Source: an uncultured Mediterraneibacter sp. (GTDB lineage Bacteria > Bacillota > Clostridia > Lachnospirales > Lachnospiraceae). From it: a DNA stretch of 38,743 nt. The stretch spans positions 1 through 38,743 of the forward strand of contig CALWAR010000103.1 of assembly GCA_944375765.1 (NCBI GenBank), in the 5' to 3' direction. A model generated the notes under the pieces. It was not told where the DNA came from, ran no database searches, and saw only the letters and a program-made list of their open reading frames with translations. Numbering within the stretch: the stretch's first letter is position 1; every line of letters begins with the position of its first letter. A program made the translations under genes and the position numbers. This document shows positions 1 to 8,066 of this stretch, one piece after another.

Positions 1-38
1 CCTTTTAGGTGGGTGGTTGATGGTTTCTGAGCAATTCT

Positions 39-49
39 ATTGTACCACA
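39..49 (-). promoter_or_regulatory. Possible leftward extended -10 promoter
   Basis: Read on the minus strand this is TGTGGTACAAT, a TGn-TACAAT extended -10 with no convincing -35. The minus-strand sequence then runs to the window edge and ends in AAAAGG, which could be the start of a ribosome binding site for a leftward gene just outside. That would make the fliE operon divergent from its neighbour. This is inference from motifs only. Confidence 0.35.
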
Positions 50-82
50 AACCTTGAGGAGATATTTTAATTTTTAACAAAA

Positions 83-107
83 AGAATCCCGTATTTATGC
101 GGGTTCT
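83..107 (-). terminator. Hairpin with T-run on the minus strand
   Basis: AGAA / TTCT flank CCCGTA / TGCGGG around a four-base loop, giving about 10 pairs with one bulged base and one wobble. On the minus strand the stem is followed by ATTCTTTTTG, the shape of an intrinsic terminator. On the + strand no T-run follows. It could insulate the leftward promoter from antisense transcription. Confidence 0.4.
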
Positions 108-124
108 GGCGTTTCGCAAACGCC
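108..124. repeat. Perfect inverted repeat upstream of fliE
   Basis: GGCGTTT-CGC-AAACGCC is a perfect 7-bp inverted repeat with a 3-base spacer. It sits where the -35 region of the fliE promoter would be and directly abuts the preceding hairpin. It could be an operator for a dimeric regulator or a small RNA hairpin. No regulator is identified. Confidence 0.45.
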
Positions 125-130
125 TAATTC

Positions 131-139
131 TGATATACT
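131..139 (+). promoter_or_regulatory. Probable extended -10 promoter of the fliE operon
   Basis: TGATATACT fits an extended -10 (TGn-TATACT). The base pairs 17 upstream do not match a -35. The start site would fall near 145, giving a very short leader that begins close to the ribosome binding site AAGGAGAG at 146-153. It is the only promoter-like signal between the left edge and fliE, so it is the best candidate for the long flagellar operon. Confidence 0.45.
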
Positions 140-160
140 AATACTAAGGAGAGAGCAGTT

Positions 161-472
161 ATGGAGACGAATTTCATCACACCGATTCAGTTATGGGGAT
201 CAATCGAAGGTATCAATACTACCGGTTCCGCGGCGGCGACGACAGCCTCCGACGGGATGTTCCGCAGCATATTTGAGAATGCGATACAGGATGTAAGAGA
301 CACGGAGAGGAACCTCCAGACACAGCAGTATCTTCTGGCGACAGGGCAGATCGATAATCCTGCGACTGTCCAGATTGCGGCGTCGGAAGCACAGCTTACC
401 ACCAGCATGCTCGTTCAGCTCAGAAATAAAGCGCTGGATTCATACAATGAGCTGATGAGGATAAGCCTGTAA
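161..472 (+). CDS. fliE: Flagellar hook-basal body protein FliE
   Basis: FliE (103 aa) joins the MS ring to the proximal rod and is an early export substrate. The length is normal for the family, and the C-terminal helix ends in NKALDSYNELMRISL, the typical FliE ending (KAxxAYxEIMRM-like). AAGGAGAG lies 7 bases before the ATG. It precedes fliF by 25 bases, the usual neighbour. In most Firmicutes flgB and flgC lie just upstream; here the 160 bases before fliE hold no gene, so fliE appears to lead the operon. Confidence 0.95.
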   Translation: METNFITPIQLWGSIEGINTTGSAAATTASDGMFRSIFENAIQDVRDTERNLQTQQYLLATGQIDNPATVQIAASEAQLTTSMLVQLRNKALDSYNELMRISL

Positions 473-497
473 AAAAAGGCGGAGGGGAAAGCGGACA

Positions 498-2111
498 ATG
501 AAGCTGGATATAAAGAAAAAACTGGAAGAAATCAAAGAATTTATAGGGCGGCTTGACAGAAAGGTTAAGATCATCAGCGCTGTAGTCGCAGCTCTCATAA
601 TCGTGGGAGCTGTGATTCTGGCGCTGGTGCTCAACCACAGAGAATACGTGCCGCTTTTTTCTGAGCTCTCGCAGGACGAGGCAAACGAGATCGTGACGCG
701 TCTGCAGGATGACGGCACGGATTACCGGTACGACGGGAGCGGAACCATCATGGTGGAGGAGTCCCAGGCGGACAGTATCCGTGCCCAGCTTGTTTATGAG
801 GGGTATCCGAGCAGCGGCTTTACATACGACATCTTCACTGAAAATGCCGGCGGTATGGCCACGGATTCCGAGCAGCAGACATACAGGCTCTACGAGCTGC
901 AGAACAGGATCGGGGCTACGATCGGCCTCTTTGACGGCGTGCAGGACGCCAGAGTGACGATCGCCCTCGGAGACGAGCAGAGATACGTGCTTGAGAACAC
1001 AGACGAGACCGGGGCAAGCGACGCGAGTGCGTCCGTTGTCGTAACGATGCAAAGCGGAGCCGAGTTAAGCAGCCGTCAGGCAGAGGCGATCCAGCGCCTG
1101 GTGGCGCGGAGCGTGCCGGGCATGACCATGGAGAACGTATCCGTGTTCGACCAGAACGGGATCGAGCTTTCAACGGCGTCAGACGATACGACAGGCGCGA
1201 ACTCGACAGAGGCGGAGCTCTCCAGGATCGTAGAGCAGAAGATCGAGCAGAAGATCGTAAATCTCCTCGTACCGTTCTACGGAGAGGGCAATGTGCGCGT
1301 CGCAGCGAACGGAAGCATCAACATGGACCGCATCGTCCGCGAGTCAACGACGTACACGACGCCGGAGAAGATCAACGAGAACGATAAGACCGGGATCATC
1401 TCCCACGAGGAGGGATCTACGGACGAGGGAACCGGGACCGACACTGCCGCAGGAGTGGCAGGAACAGAAGAGAACGCTGATATCGCAGAGTACAATCAGC
1501 AGAACGGGACCACTCAGAATACATACAACAGCGAGACATACAACAGAGATTACCTGGTCAACCAGGTAAGGGAGCAGACAGAGATCGATCCCGGAGTTAT
1601 GGACGACCTGACTGTATCCGTATCGATAAACGGAACGGACTTCGGCAATCTGCAGTATGATGAAGTGAGAAATCTTGTCGCGAACGCAGCGGGTATCCCG
1701 CTCAACGAGATCGACCAGAAGATCACGGCCGTAGCCGCACCGTTCTACACAGATCCGACGGCGCAGGATACCGGAGCAATCGCTCAGGGCATCATCGAGC
1801 AGTACGGCTGGCTGCTGGCGATCATCGGCGGAGCGCTTCTGCTGCTCCTGCTGATCGTGTTCCTGATCGTCCGCAGGATCAGGAAGCGCAGGGCGCAGAG
1901 AGAGCTTGAGGCAGAATCAGATACAACAGAGATCCTGGCTGACATGAGAAAAGAGAAAGAGGATCTCGAGCTTCTGAGTATGCAGAACGAGCGGAGCAGA
2001 GAACTCAGGGAGAACATCAGAGACTTCGCGGAGAACAATCCGGAGATTTCTGCTCAGATGCTGAGATCATGGCTGAATGGAGGGGGAGAAGATGCCGCAG
2101 ACGCAAACTAG
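498..2111 (+). CDS. fliF: Flagellar MS-ring protein FliF
   Basis: FliF (537 aa) forms the membrane MS ring on which rod, switch and export gate assemble. A first membrane segment spans about residues 25-46. A periplasm-side YscJ/FliF ring domain and a second ring-forming region with a T/N/E-rich insertion follow. A second, Leu-rich membrane segment spans about 437-460. The cytoplasmic tail ends in the FliG-binding pattern NPEISAQMLRSWL. Length and layout are standard. Its 3' end overlaps fliG by 20 bases, suggesting coupled translation. Confidence 0.97.
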   Translation: MKLDIKKKLEEIKEFIGRLDRKVKIISAVVAALIIVGAVILALVLNHREYVPLFSELSQDEANEIVTRLQDDGTDYRYDGSGTIMVEESQADSIRAQLVYEGYPSSGFTYDIFTENAGGMATDSEQQTYRLYELQNRIGATIGLFDGVQDARVTIALGDEQRYVLENTDETGASDASASVVVTMQSGAELSSRQAEAIQRLVARSVPGMTMENVSVFDQNGIELSTASDDTTGANSTEAELSRIVEQKIEQKIVNLLVPFYGEGNVRVAANGSINMDRIVRESTTYTTPEKINENDKTGIISHEEGSTDEGTGTDTAAGVAGTEENADIAEYNQQNGTTQNTYNSETYNRDYLVNQVREQTEIDPGVMDDLTVSVSINGTDFGNLQYDEVRNLVANAAGIPLNEIDQKITAVAAPFYTDPTAQDTGAIAQGIIEQYGWLLAIIGGALLLLLLIVFLIVRRIRKRRAQRELEAESDTTEILADMRKEKEDLELLSMQNERSRELRENIRDFAENNPEISAQMLRSWLNGGGEDAADAN

Positions 2112-3114
2112 TACCAATACTCTGACTTCTGAACAAAAGGCGGCCACCGTCGTTGTGGCGCTTGGAGCGGACAAAGCGTCCAAGGTATACAAATATCTGA
2201 ATCCGGACGAAGTGGAAAAGCTCACGCTGGAAGTGGCGAAGCTGGGGCACATCGAGGCGGCGCGGACAGAGGAAGTCCTTGACGATTTCTACAAGACCTG
2301 TCTGACGCGGAAAGTCGTCACAGACGGCGGCATGGAGTACGCCAGGACAGTCCTGGAGAAAGCGTACGGAGAGTCCACGGCCCGCGAACTGCTCCAGAAA
2401 GTCGCCAAATACCTCAAGAACAGGTCCTTTGAATTTCTTCAGAAGATGGACAGCAAGAACCTGTTCGCAGTACTCCAGTACGAGCGTCCTCAGACGATCG
2501 CCATGGTTCTGTCCTACTCGGACGCGGAGCAGGCGGCCGAAGTCATCACAGAGCTTCCGGAGGACAGGCGGATCAAGGTGGTCGAGGCGATCGCCAGGAT
2601 GGAGAGCGCTTCGCCCGAGGCGATCAAGATCGTGGAAAAGCAGCTTAGGAACAAGTTCAACAGCATCCTTACGACAGACTTTACCACGATCGGCGGCGTA
2701 GACTACATCGCGGACGTCATGAACAACATGGACCGCTCGAACGAGAAGTACATCTTCGACGAGATGAGCAAGACCGAGCCGGAACTGGCAGATACGATCC
2801 GCAAGAAGATGTTCGTATTCGAGGATATCGCTACGATGGACAACCGCTCGATCCAGAGATTCATAAGAGAATGCGATATGAAAGATATCGTATACGCTCT
2901 CAAGGGAGCGGACGAATCGATCTCTTCTCTCTTCTATGCAAATATGTCCACGCGTATGGCTGATACGATCCGTTCAGACCTCGAGATCACAGTCAACGTC
3001 CGCTTAAGAGACGTGGAAGAAGCACAGCAGCGCATTGTTAATCTGATCCGGCGCCTGGATGAAGAGGGCGAGCTCGTGATCAGCAAAGGCGGAAAGGATG
3101 AGATCATTGTCTAG
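2092..3114 (+). CDS. fliG: Flagellar motor switch protein FliG
   Basis: FliG (340 aa) is the rotor protein that contacts MotA and sets rotation direction. The middle domain carries ERPQTIAMVLS, a variant of the conserved EHPQTIA motif. The C-terminal torque domain ends in VRLRDVEEAQQRIV and GELVIS, as in the family. An in-frame ATG lies 15 bases upstream at 2077, but GGAGGGGGA at 2079-2087 sits correctly only for the ATG at 2092, so that start is chosen. It overlaps the end of fliF and the start of fliH. Confidence 0.96.
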   Translation: MPQTQTSTNTLTSEQKAATVVVALGADKASKVYKYLNPDEVEKLTLEVAKLGHIEAARTEEVLDDFYKTCLTRKVVTDGGMEYARTVLEKAYGESTARELLQKVAKYLKNRSFEFLQKMDSKNLFAVLQYERPQTIAMVLSYSDAEQAAEVITELPEDRRIKVVEAIARMESASPEAIKIVEKQLRNKFNSILTTDFTTIGGVDYIADVMNNMDRSNEKYIFDEMSKTEPELADTIRKKMFVFEDIATMDNRSIQRFIRECDMKDIVYALKGADESISSLFYANMSTRMADTIRSDLEITVNVRLRDVEEAQQRIVNLIRRLDEEGELVISKGGKDEIIV

Positions 3115-3856
3115 GATAGTACGCGGCCGTGAGGACGCCGCCTCATGGCAGGAGGTCCCTTTCCCTGATCTGACGATTAAGACGCCGGAGAAGCCGGAAG
3201 TCAAAATGAAGACAGAGGAAGAGCGGATCAAAGAAAAAAGCGAGAAGATGTTCCGCGAAAATCTCGAAAAAGCCCAGGCCATCCTGAACCAGGCCCGCGT
3301 AGAAGCGCTTAAGATCAAGAAAGCGGCCTACGAAGAGGGGTACGTGGACGGCATGGAAAAGGGCTGCGAGGACGGCAGGAAGAAAGCATACGAGGAACAC
3401 CGGGAAGAACTCAGAGAAGAATGTCTCAAACTTCAGCAGAAGATAGAAAAGTATGTAACCGACATGGAACATGCAAAAGAGAGGGTGACGGAACAGTATC
3501 TCGACGATCTGAAAAACATCGCCCTCGCCATCGGAGAGAAGATCGTAAAGACAAGCCTCAAGTCCAGCGGGGATGTGGTAAAGAACATGATCCTCGCGGC
3601 GACGGACAAGCTGAAAAAGACAGCGTGGGCCAAGATCTACATCTCCGACGATCCGGAAGAAAGAGCCGGAGATATCCGGGGGGATGCAGATCTTCTCCGG
3701 GAATTGTCCAGGATCTCGGACAACGTAAAGATCATCGTGATGGAAGACGCGTCGCCGGGCACGTGCATCGTCGAACTTCCGCAGGAAGTGATGGATATCA
3801 GCGTCGGCACGCAGATGGAGAACATCAAGGAGATTCTGAACAATGCGAAAGTGTAG
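3098..3856 (+). CDS. fliH: Flagellar export ATPase regulator FliH
   Basis: FliH (252 aa) dimerises as a peripheral stalk that holds FliI and docks it to the switch complex. Residues about 35-130 are highly charged and predicted coiled coil, with the Ala/Gly-spaced stretch EEGYVDGMEKGCEDG typical of FliH. The C-terminal part (about 130-250) fits the FliH/V-ATPase subunit E-like domain. The start overlaps the end of fliG by 17 bases. An in-frame TTG at 3107 is an alternative start, because the family often begins close to SRIV. Confidence 0.9.
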   Translation: MRSLSRIVRGREDAASWQEVPFPDLTIKTPEKPEVKMKTEEERIKEKSEKMFRENLEKAQAILNQARVEALKIKKAAYEEGYVDGMEKGCEDGRKKAYEEHREELREECLKLQQKIEKYVTDMEHAKERVTEQYLDDLKNIALAIGEKIVKTSLKSSGDVVKNMILAATDKLKKTAWAKIYISDDPEERAGDIRGDADLLRELSRISDNVKIIVMEDASPGTCIVELPQEVMDISVGTQMENIKEILNNAKV

Positions 3857-3876
3857 CTGTTTAAGGAGGAACGGAC

Positions 3877-5178
3877 ATGTTCAGCGAAATACCGAAACTG
3901 ATCCTTCAGACTGAGACGATCAACCATATCGGGCGGATCGAGAACATCACGGGAATGTCCATGGAAGCCTCCGGCGGCGGCGCCAATATCGGCGACATTG
4001 TGATGATATACGACGAAGAGCAGCACAGGCAGATCCAGGCTGAAGTGGTAGGGTTCCGGGAGGACAAAGTCCAGCTCATGGCCTACGAGAGCATGAGCGG
4101 GATCGGTACGAACAGCTTTGTCAGAAACACAAAAAAAAGACTGAAGATCCCCGTGGGGGAGTTCCTGAGAGGGCGCATCATAGACGCCCTCGGACGCCCA
4201 CTGGATGACAAGGGCAGTTTTACCACCTCCCGGTATTATTACGTGGAAAATCCGAAGATCAACCCGCTGAGACGCCCCAGGATCTCAGAACCTTTAGGCT
4301 TTGGCGTCAAGGCGATCGACGGGCTGAACACGATCGGCAAGGGGCAGCGTATCGGGATCTTCGCAGGCAGCGGCGTCGGCAAGAGTACCCTCATGGGTAT
4401 GATCGCCAGGAACGTCCGCACGGATATCAACGTCATCGCTCTCGTCGGAGAGCGTGGAAGAGAAGTGCTGGAATTCGTAGAGAAAGACCTGGGACCGGAG
4501 GGGATGGCGCGCTCCATCCTTGTGGTAGCCACTTCCGACCAGCCGGCCATGCTCCGCATGAAGTGCCCTCTTGTGGCCACGACCATTGCGGAGTACTTCA
4601 AAGACCGGGGCAAAGACGTGCTCCTGATGATGGACTCCCTGACCAGGTTCGCCATGGCGCAAAGAGAGATCGGGCTTGCCACAGGAGAGCCGCCCGTGGC
4701 AAGAGGATACACACCCTCGATCTATGCGGAATTCCCGAAGCTCCTGGAGAGGAGCGGGAATTTCGAGAAAGGCTCCATCACCGGGGTATATACAGTGCTG
4801 GTGGAGGGAGACGACACGAACGAGCCGGTGGCCGATACGGTCAGAGGTATACTGGACGGACATATCGTCCTCACCAGAAAACTGGCGAACTCGAACCATT
4901 TCCCGGCCATCGATATCAACGCCAGCATATCAAGGCTTATGGCAGAGATCGTCGGTGATGAACACAAGGCGCTCGCGTCCGAGATGAGGGATCTGCTGAG
5001 CCTGTACGCACAGAATGAAGACCTGATCTCGATCGGGGCCTACAAGACGGGGACCAACCCCCGGCTGGATCATGCGATCGCGCGCATACAGAAGATAAAC
5101 GACTTCCTGATGCAGAAGACCGGAGAGTCGTTCAACATGGAACAGACAGTACAGATGATGAAAAAAATACTGAAATGA
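3877..5178 (+). CDS. fliI: Flagellum-specific ATPase FliI
   Basis: FliI (433 aa) is the hexameric ATPase of flagellar type III export, related to the F1 beta subunit. The Walker A motif GSGVGKST lies at residues 164-171. The Walker B region reads DVLLMMDSLTRFAMAQREI, and TGEPPVARGYTPS follows, all diagnostic of FliI. Length is normal. AAGGAGGAA precedes the ATG. It sits between fliH and fliJ, its two partners in the export complex, in the order seen across Firmicutes. Confidence 0.98.
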   Translation: MFSEIPKLILQTETINHIGRIENITGMSMEASGGGANIGDIVMIYDEEQHRQIQAEVVGFREDKVQLMAYESMSGIGTNSFVRNTKKRLKIPVGEFLRGRIIDALGRPLDDKGSFTTSRYYYVENPKINPLRRPRISEPLGFGVKAIDGLNTIGKGQRIGIFAGSGVGKSTLMGMIARNVRTDINVIALVGERGREVLEFVEKDLGPEGMARSILVVATSDQPAMLRMKCPLVATTIAEYFKDRGKDVLLMMDSLTRFAMAQREIGLATGEPPVARGYTPSIYAEFPKLLERSGNFEKGSITGVYTVLVEGDDTNEPVADTVRGILDGHIVLTRKLANSNHFPAIDINASISRLMAEIVGDEHKALASEMRDLLSLYAQNEDLISIGAYKTGTNPRLDHAIARIQKINDFLMQKTGESFNMEQTVQMMKKILK

Positions 5179-5204
5179 TCTGAACAGGACAGGAGGGACA
5201 GTCC

Positions 5205-5666
5205 ATGAAAAAGTTTGCGTTCACGCTGGAACGCGTGCTCGACTATAAAGAGCAGGTGGAGCAGAACCTGAGAAACGAGCATGGACAGGCTGTCAGAAAA
5301 GTAAAAGAACAGGAGCAGAAGATCGGCGAGATGGAGGTCGGCTTCCAGGCATTCAGAGAGCAGATAGAAGATGTCAAGAAAACAGAGATATCTTCCGCCA
5401 GGCTCCTCGGATACTCCGGATACATGAGCGTACTGATCTCCAGGATCGCATCGGAAAAAGAGGAACTCTTAAAACGGCAGATGGAGGAGGAGCGCAGGCG
5501 CGAACTCGTCATCGAGGCCAAAAAAGAGACGTCCTCGATCCAGATGCTCAAAGACAAAAAGAGAAGAGAATACGACGCGCTTGCGGCCAAAGAGCAGGAG
5601 AAAGAAGTAGAAGAATTCGTATCAAACCGCTCGATAGCAGGCAGGCGGGATCACGACAACGGGTAG
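5205..5666 (+). CDS. fliJ: Flagellar export central stalk protein FliJ
   Basis: FliJ (153 aa) is the coiled-coil stalk that inserts into the FliI hexamer and links it to FlhA. The sequence is almost wholly charged alpha-helix, starting with FAFTLERVLDYKEQVE, a recognisable FliJ beginning (F.L..vL.yR...E). Sequence outside that motif is poorly conserved in this family, so the call rests on the motif, the length (usually about 140-150 aa) and its place after fliI. Confidence 0.92.
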   Translation: MKKFAFTLERVLDYKEQVEQNLRNEHGQAVRKVKEQEQKIGEMEVGFQAFREQIEDVKKTEISSARLLGYSGYMSVLISRIASEKEELLKRQMEEERRRELVIEAKKETSSIQMLKDKKRREYDALAAKEQEKEVEEFVSNRSIAGRRDHDNG

Positions 5667-5728
5667 TCCTGTTTTCCATCGAAAGCAGATTACCATAGAT
5701 ATCCTTAAAGAAAAGGAGGTGAATGAAA

Positions 5729-6928
5729 ATGGAGATGATCATGCAGAACATGGTGATGCAGCAGTCGGCAGCCACTACAGTGGGTAAGGACCTGACGTCA
5801 GGACTCAAAGGACAGGCGCAGGAGGGCGACTCCGACGTGTTCGCTCAGATGATGGAAGCTGCCGGGGGGAAGCCCGCAGGCCAGATCGACGGACAGGGAA
5901 AGGACGACGCTCTGATCCAGAGTATGGCGGGCCAGTTCATGCAGGCCATGACTGTGAATCCGCTCACGGCCATGCTGACTGTTGACACAGCCGCAGCAGT
6001 ACAGACCGGCATACCGGCGACTGAGATGCAGGCGCTGACGCAGACACAGGTGCAGATGCCGGGAGTCGTTCCGGCGGCAGACGCAGGGAATACGACGACC
6101 CAGGGTAACATTGCACTTCCAGTAGAGCAGATATCCGCAGGAGTTATGACGTCCGCGGCAGATGCAGGCGCGATCCTGACACAGGGCGCGGCGGCAAACC
6201 GGCCAGACCAGCCTGTTCTTACAGAGAACAGCGCAGAACCGGCGCAGAACACCGTTTCGCTCATGACGGACACAGGCGAGGAGCAGACATCAGCCATTTT
6301 ACCGGAAGCATCCGGGACACAGCCTGAGACGGCGCAGCAGGGCCAGACAAACACAGGCATGCAGGCGGCGGTCGGGGAGAAGACAAAGACTGAAAGCGAC
6401 GCGAAGACAACGGCGCAGCCGGAGACGGTGCAGTTCCAGACAGCGGCAGCCGGGCAGACGGCGTCCAGGGCGGAAGCGCCTGTGCAGCAGACAACTGCGG
6501 CGGCTGAGACGCTCCGGTTCAACATGACAGACCAGGCGGAGAACATACAGAAGCTGTCCGACCTGATCAAAAATGCAGTCGACTCTCAGGTAAAAGAGCT
6601 GGAGATCCAGCTTGAGCCGGCGAACCTGGGCAAGATCACCCTGAAAGCAGTCTATGAAAGCGGCAAGGCGGCAGTCATAATAAGCTGTACGAATCAGGCG
6701 GCTCTTGAGGCTCTCTCGGGGAAAGCAGCGGAGCTTGGAGGGATTTTGCAGGAGCGCATGGGCGGACAGACTGAGATCATAGTCGAGCAGCCGCAGCAGG
6801 AGTACCTGGATCAGGACGGCCGCAGGGGCAACCAGGAGAGCCGCGAGGACCAGCGCCAGCAGCAAAGGCAGAACAGCCGTCCGCAGACAGGAGATTTCCT
6901 GGAGCAGCTTCGGCTTGGATTAATCTAA
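5729..6928 (+). CDS. fliK: Flagellar hook-length control protein FliK
   Basis: FliK (399 aa) measures the hook and triggers the switch from hook to filament export. The first 270 residues are low complexity, rich in Ala, Gln, Thr and Pro, as expected for the extended ruler. The C-terminal Flg_hook domain (about 275-350) contains LEIQLEPANLGKITLKAVYE, the conserved L.L.P..LG motif. A Gln/Arg-rich tail follows. Start choice: AAAGGAGGT at 5712-5720 is too close to the ATG at 5723 and better spaced for the ATG at 5729. Confidence 0.93.
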   Translation: MEMIMQNMVMQQSAATTVGKDLTSGLKGQAQEGDSDVFAQMMEAAGGKPAGQIDGQGKDDALIQSMAGQFMQAMTVNPLTAMLTVDTAAAVQTGIPATEMQALTQTQVQMPGVVPAADAGNTTTQGNIALPVEQISAGVMTSAADAGAILTQGAAANRPDQPVLTENSAEPAQNTVSLMTDTGEEQTSAILPEASGTQPETAQQGQTNTGMQAAVGEKTKTESDAKTTAQPETVQFQTAAAGQTASRAEAPVQQTTAAAETLRFNMTDQAENIQKLSDLIKNAVDSQVKELEIQLEPANLGKITLKAVYESGKAAVIISCTNQAALEALSGKAAELGGILQERMGGQTEIIVEQPQQEYLDQDGRRGNQESREDQRQQQRQNSRPQTGDFLEQLRLGLI

Positions 6929-6952
6929 CAGACAAAGCAGGAGGAAGAAAAT

Positions 6953-7573
6953 ATGCCAGATATATCTGCATTGAGCGGGCTTAGCATGTTTAACACAGTA
7001 GCTGCCCGGAGTACGTCGACGCAGAACACCTCGTCAACGCAGAACAATTCGTCAACGCAGGACAGTACGCCGATACGGGACACTGTGACAGTACCGAATA
7101 CAGAGAATGTAACAAACAAAAGCGCATATGAACTCACCATGGCGGATTTCTACACACTTCTTGCCACGCAGATCCAGTATCAGGACGCAGACAACCCGAT
7201 GGATACGTCGGAGATGATGAACCAGCTCGTACAGAACCAGATGTCGGAGGCGATCACACAGATGTCGACGGCAGTCTCAGATCTTACGACAGTGAACCTT
7301 CTTAACTATTCCGCGTCCATGATGGGCAAAGAGGTCACACTGGCGGAAGTCAATGAAAACGGAAGCTACACCGGAGAAGAGACAAAAGGCGTAGTCACAG
7401 GAGTGACGCTTGGCTCGTCGCCGTCGGTAGTTGTAAACGGTAAAGAGTACAGCATCGTCCAGATCATGGGCGTAGGTCAGGTTCCGGAAGAGACAGATCC
7501 CGAACAGCCGGGCGAAGGCGGTTCTGGCGGGTCTGACGGCTCGGATGCAACAGAGGGAACAGGGACTGTATAG
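6953..7573 (+). CDS. flgD: Flagellar hook capping/scaffold protein FlgD
   Basis: FlgD (206 aa) caps the growing hook and is needed for FlgE polymerisation. The conserved N-terminal block runs from about residue 58 to 105: MADFYTLLATQIQYQDADNP, then the MDTSEMMNQLVQ stretch, the classic FlgD signature (LL..QLQ.QDP.nPmd..e...Ql). A T/S/N-rich leader precedes it and a Gly/Ser/Asp/Glu-rich tail of about 25 residues ends the protein. AGGAGGAAG precedes the ATG. It follows fliK as in other Firmicutes. Confidence 0.95.
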   Translation: MPDISALSGLSMFNTVAARSTSTQNTSSTQNNSSTQDSTPIRDTVTVPNTENVTNKSAYELTMADFYTLLATQIQYQDADNPMDTSEMMNQLVQNQMSEAITQMSTAVSDLTTVNLLNYSASMMGKEVTLAEVNENGSYTGEETKGVVTGVTLGSSPSVVVNGKEYSIVQIMGVGQVPEETDPEQPGEGGSGGSDGSDATEGTGTV

Positions 7574-7594
7574 AAAGGATGAGGTGAACGGCAC

Positions 7595-7972
7595 GTGCAT
7601 CAGACAGGAAAGATCACAAGCGCTCAGTCGCTGCTGGTACAGCATGAGCTCGGGCACAGCGGAAGATCTTACGGTACAGAGTTTGCCGAACGGCTGAAAG
7701 AAGCCGCGGCGCAGGCCGGGAACCTGCAGTTTTCCCGTCATGCCTCACTGCGTATGGAGCAGCGGGGGATAGAACTTACGGGAGAGAACCTGCAGGAGCT
7801 TTCGCAGGCGGTCGAGAGGGCGCGCCAGAAAGGCTCGAGAGAGACCGTGGTGATCGGAAGTCACGGCGCGTTCATCGTCAATGTGGCGAACAACGTAGTT
7901 GTGACGTCCATTACAGAGCAGGAAATGAAACAGAACATATTTACGAACATCGACAGCGCTGTCTTTATGTAG
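7595..7972 (+). CDS. TIGR02530-type flagellar operon protein
   Basis: This 125-aa protein matches the small family found between flgD and flgE in many Firmicutes and described only as a flagellar operon protein (TIGR02530). Recognisable parts are the central FSRHASLRMEQRGI, a helical ELSQAVERARQKGS and the end of the fold GAFIVNVANNVVVTSI. No enzyme motif, signal or membrane segment is visible. Start is GTG at 7595 with AAGGATGAGGTG upstream. Its role is unknown; the conserved position suggests a hook-assembly accessory. Confidence 0.85.
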   Translation: MHQTGKITSAQSLLVQHELGHSGRSYGTEFAERLKEAAAQAGNLQFSRHASLRMEQRGIELTGENLQELSQAVERARQKGSRETVVIGSHGAFIVNVANNVVVTSITEQEMKQNIFTNIDSAVFM

Positions 7973-7994
7973 GCCGGACCTCCAGGAGGGGGCC

Positions 7995-8066
7995 ATGCCC
8001 GGAAGTGTGACTGACAGCCGGGCGGGAAAGCGCTTCGTAAGAGAAGAAAAGGAGAAGAAGCAATGA
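7995..8066 (+). CDS. Possible 23-codon leader ORF of flgE
   Basis: An ATG at 7995 is preceded by the strong AGGAGGGGG (7984-7992) and opens 23 codons rich in Lys, Arg and Glu. Its TGA overlaps the flgE start as ATGA. The flgE gene also has its own AAAGGAG at 8048-8054, inside this frame. It could be a translational coupling leader, or a chance frame over a purine-rich leader. No homolog is recognised. Confidence 0.25.
   Translation: MPGSVTDSRAGKRFVREEKEKKQ
7997..8023 (+). repeat. Hairpin in the flgE leader
   Basis: GCCCGG at 7997-8002 pairs with CCGGGC at 8018-8023 around a 15-base loop, just after a CCTCC-A-GGAGG palindrome near 7981. The hairpin covers the start of the possible leader ORF and could modulate access to it. 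No T-run follows, so it is not a terminator. Confidence 0.4.

Noticed and set aside
2-70. Short + strand open frame at the left edge that could be the end of an upstream gene
   Set aside because: Only 22 codons, no recognisable motif, and the same stretch carries a better leftward promoter signal.
2077-2091. Earlier start codon for fliG
   Set aside because: The ribosome binding site GGAGGGGGA overlaps this ATG and serves the ATG at 2092.
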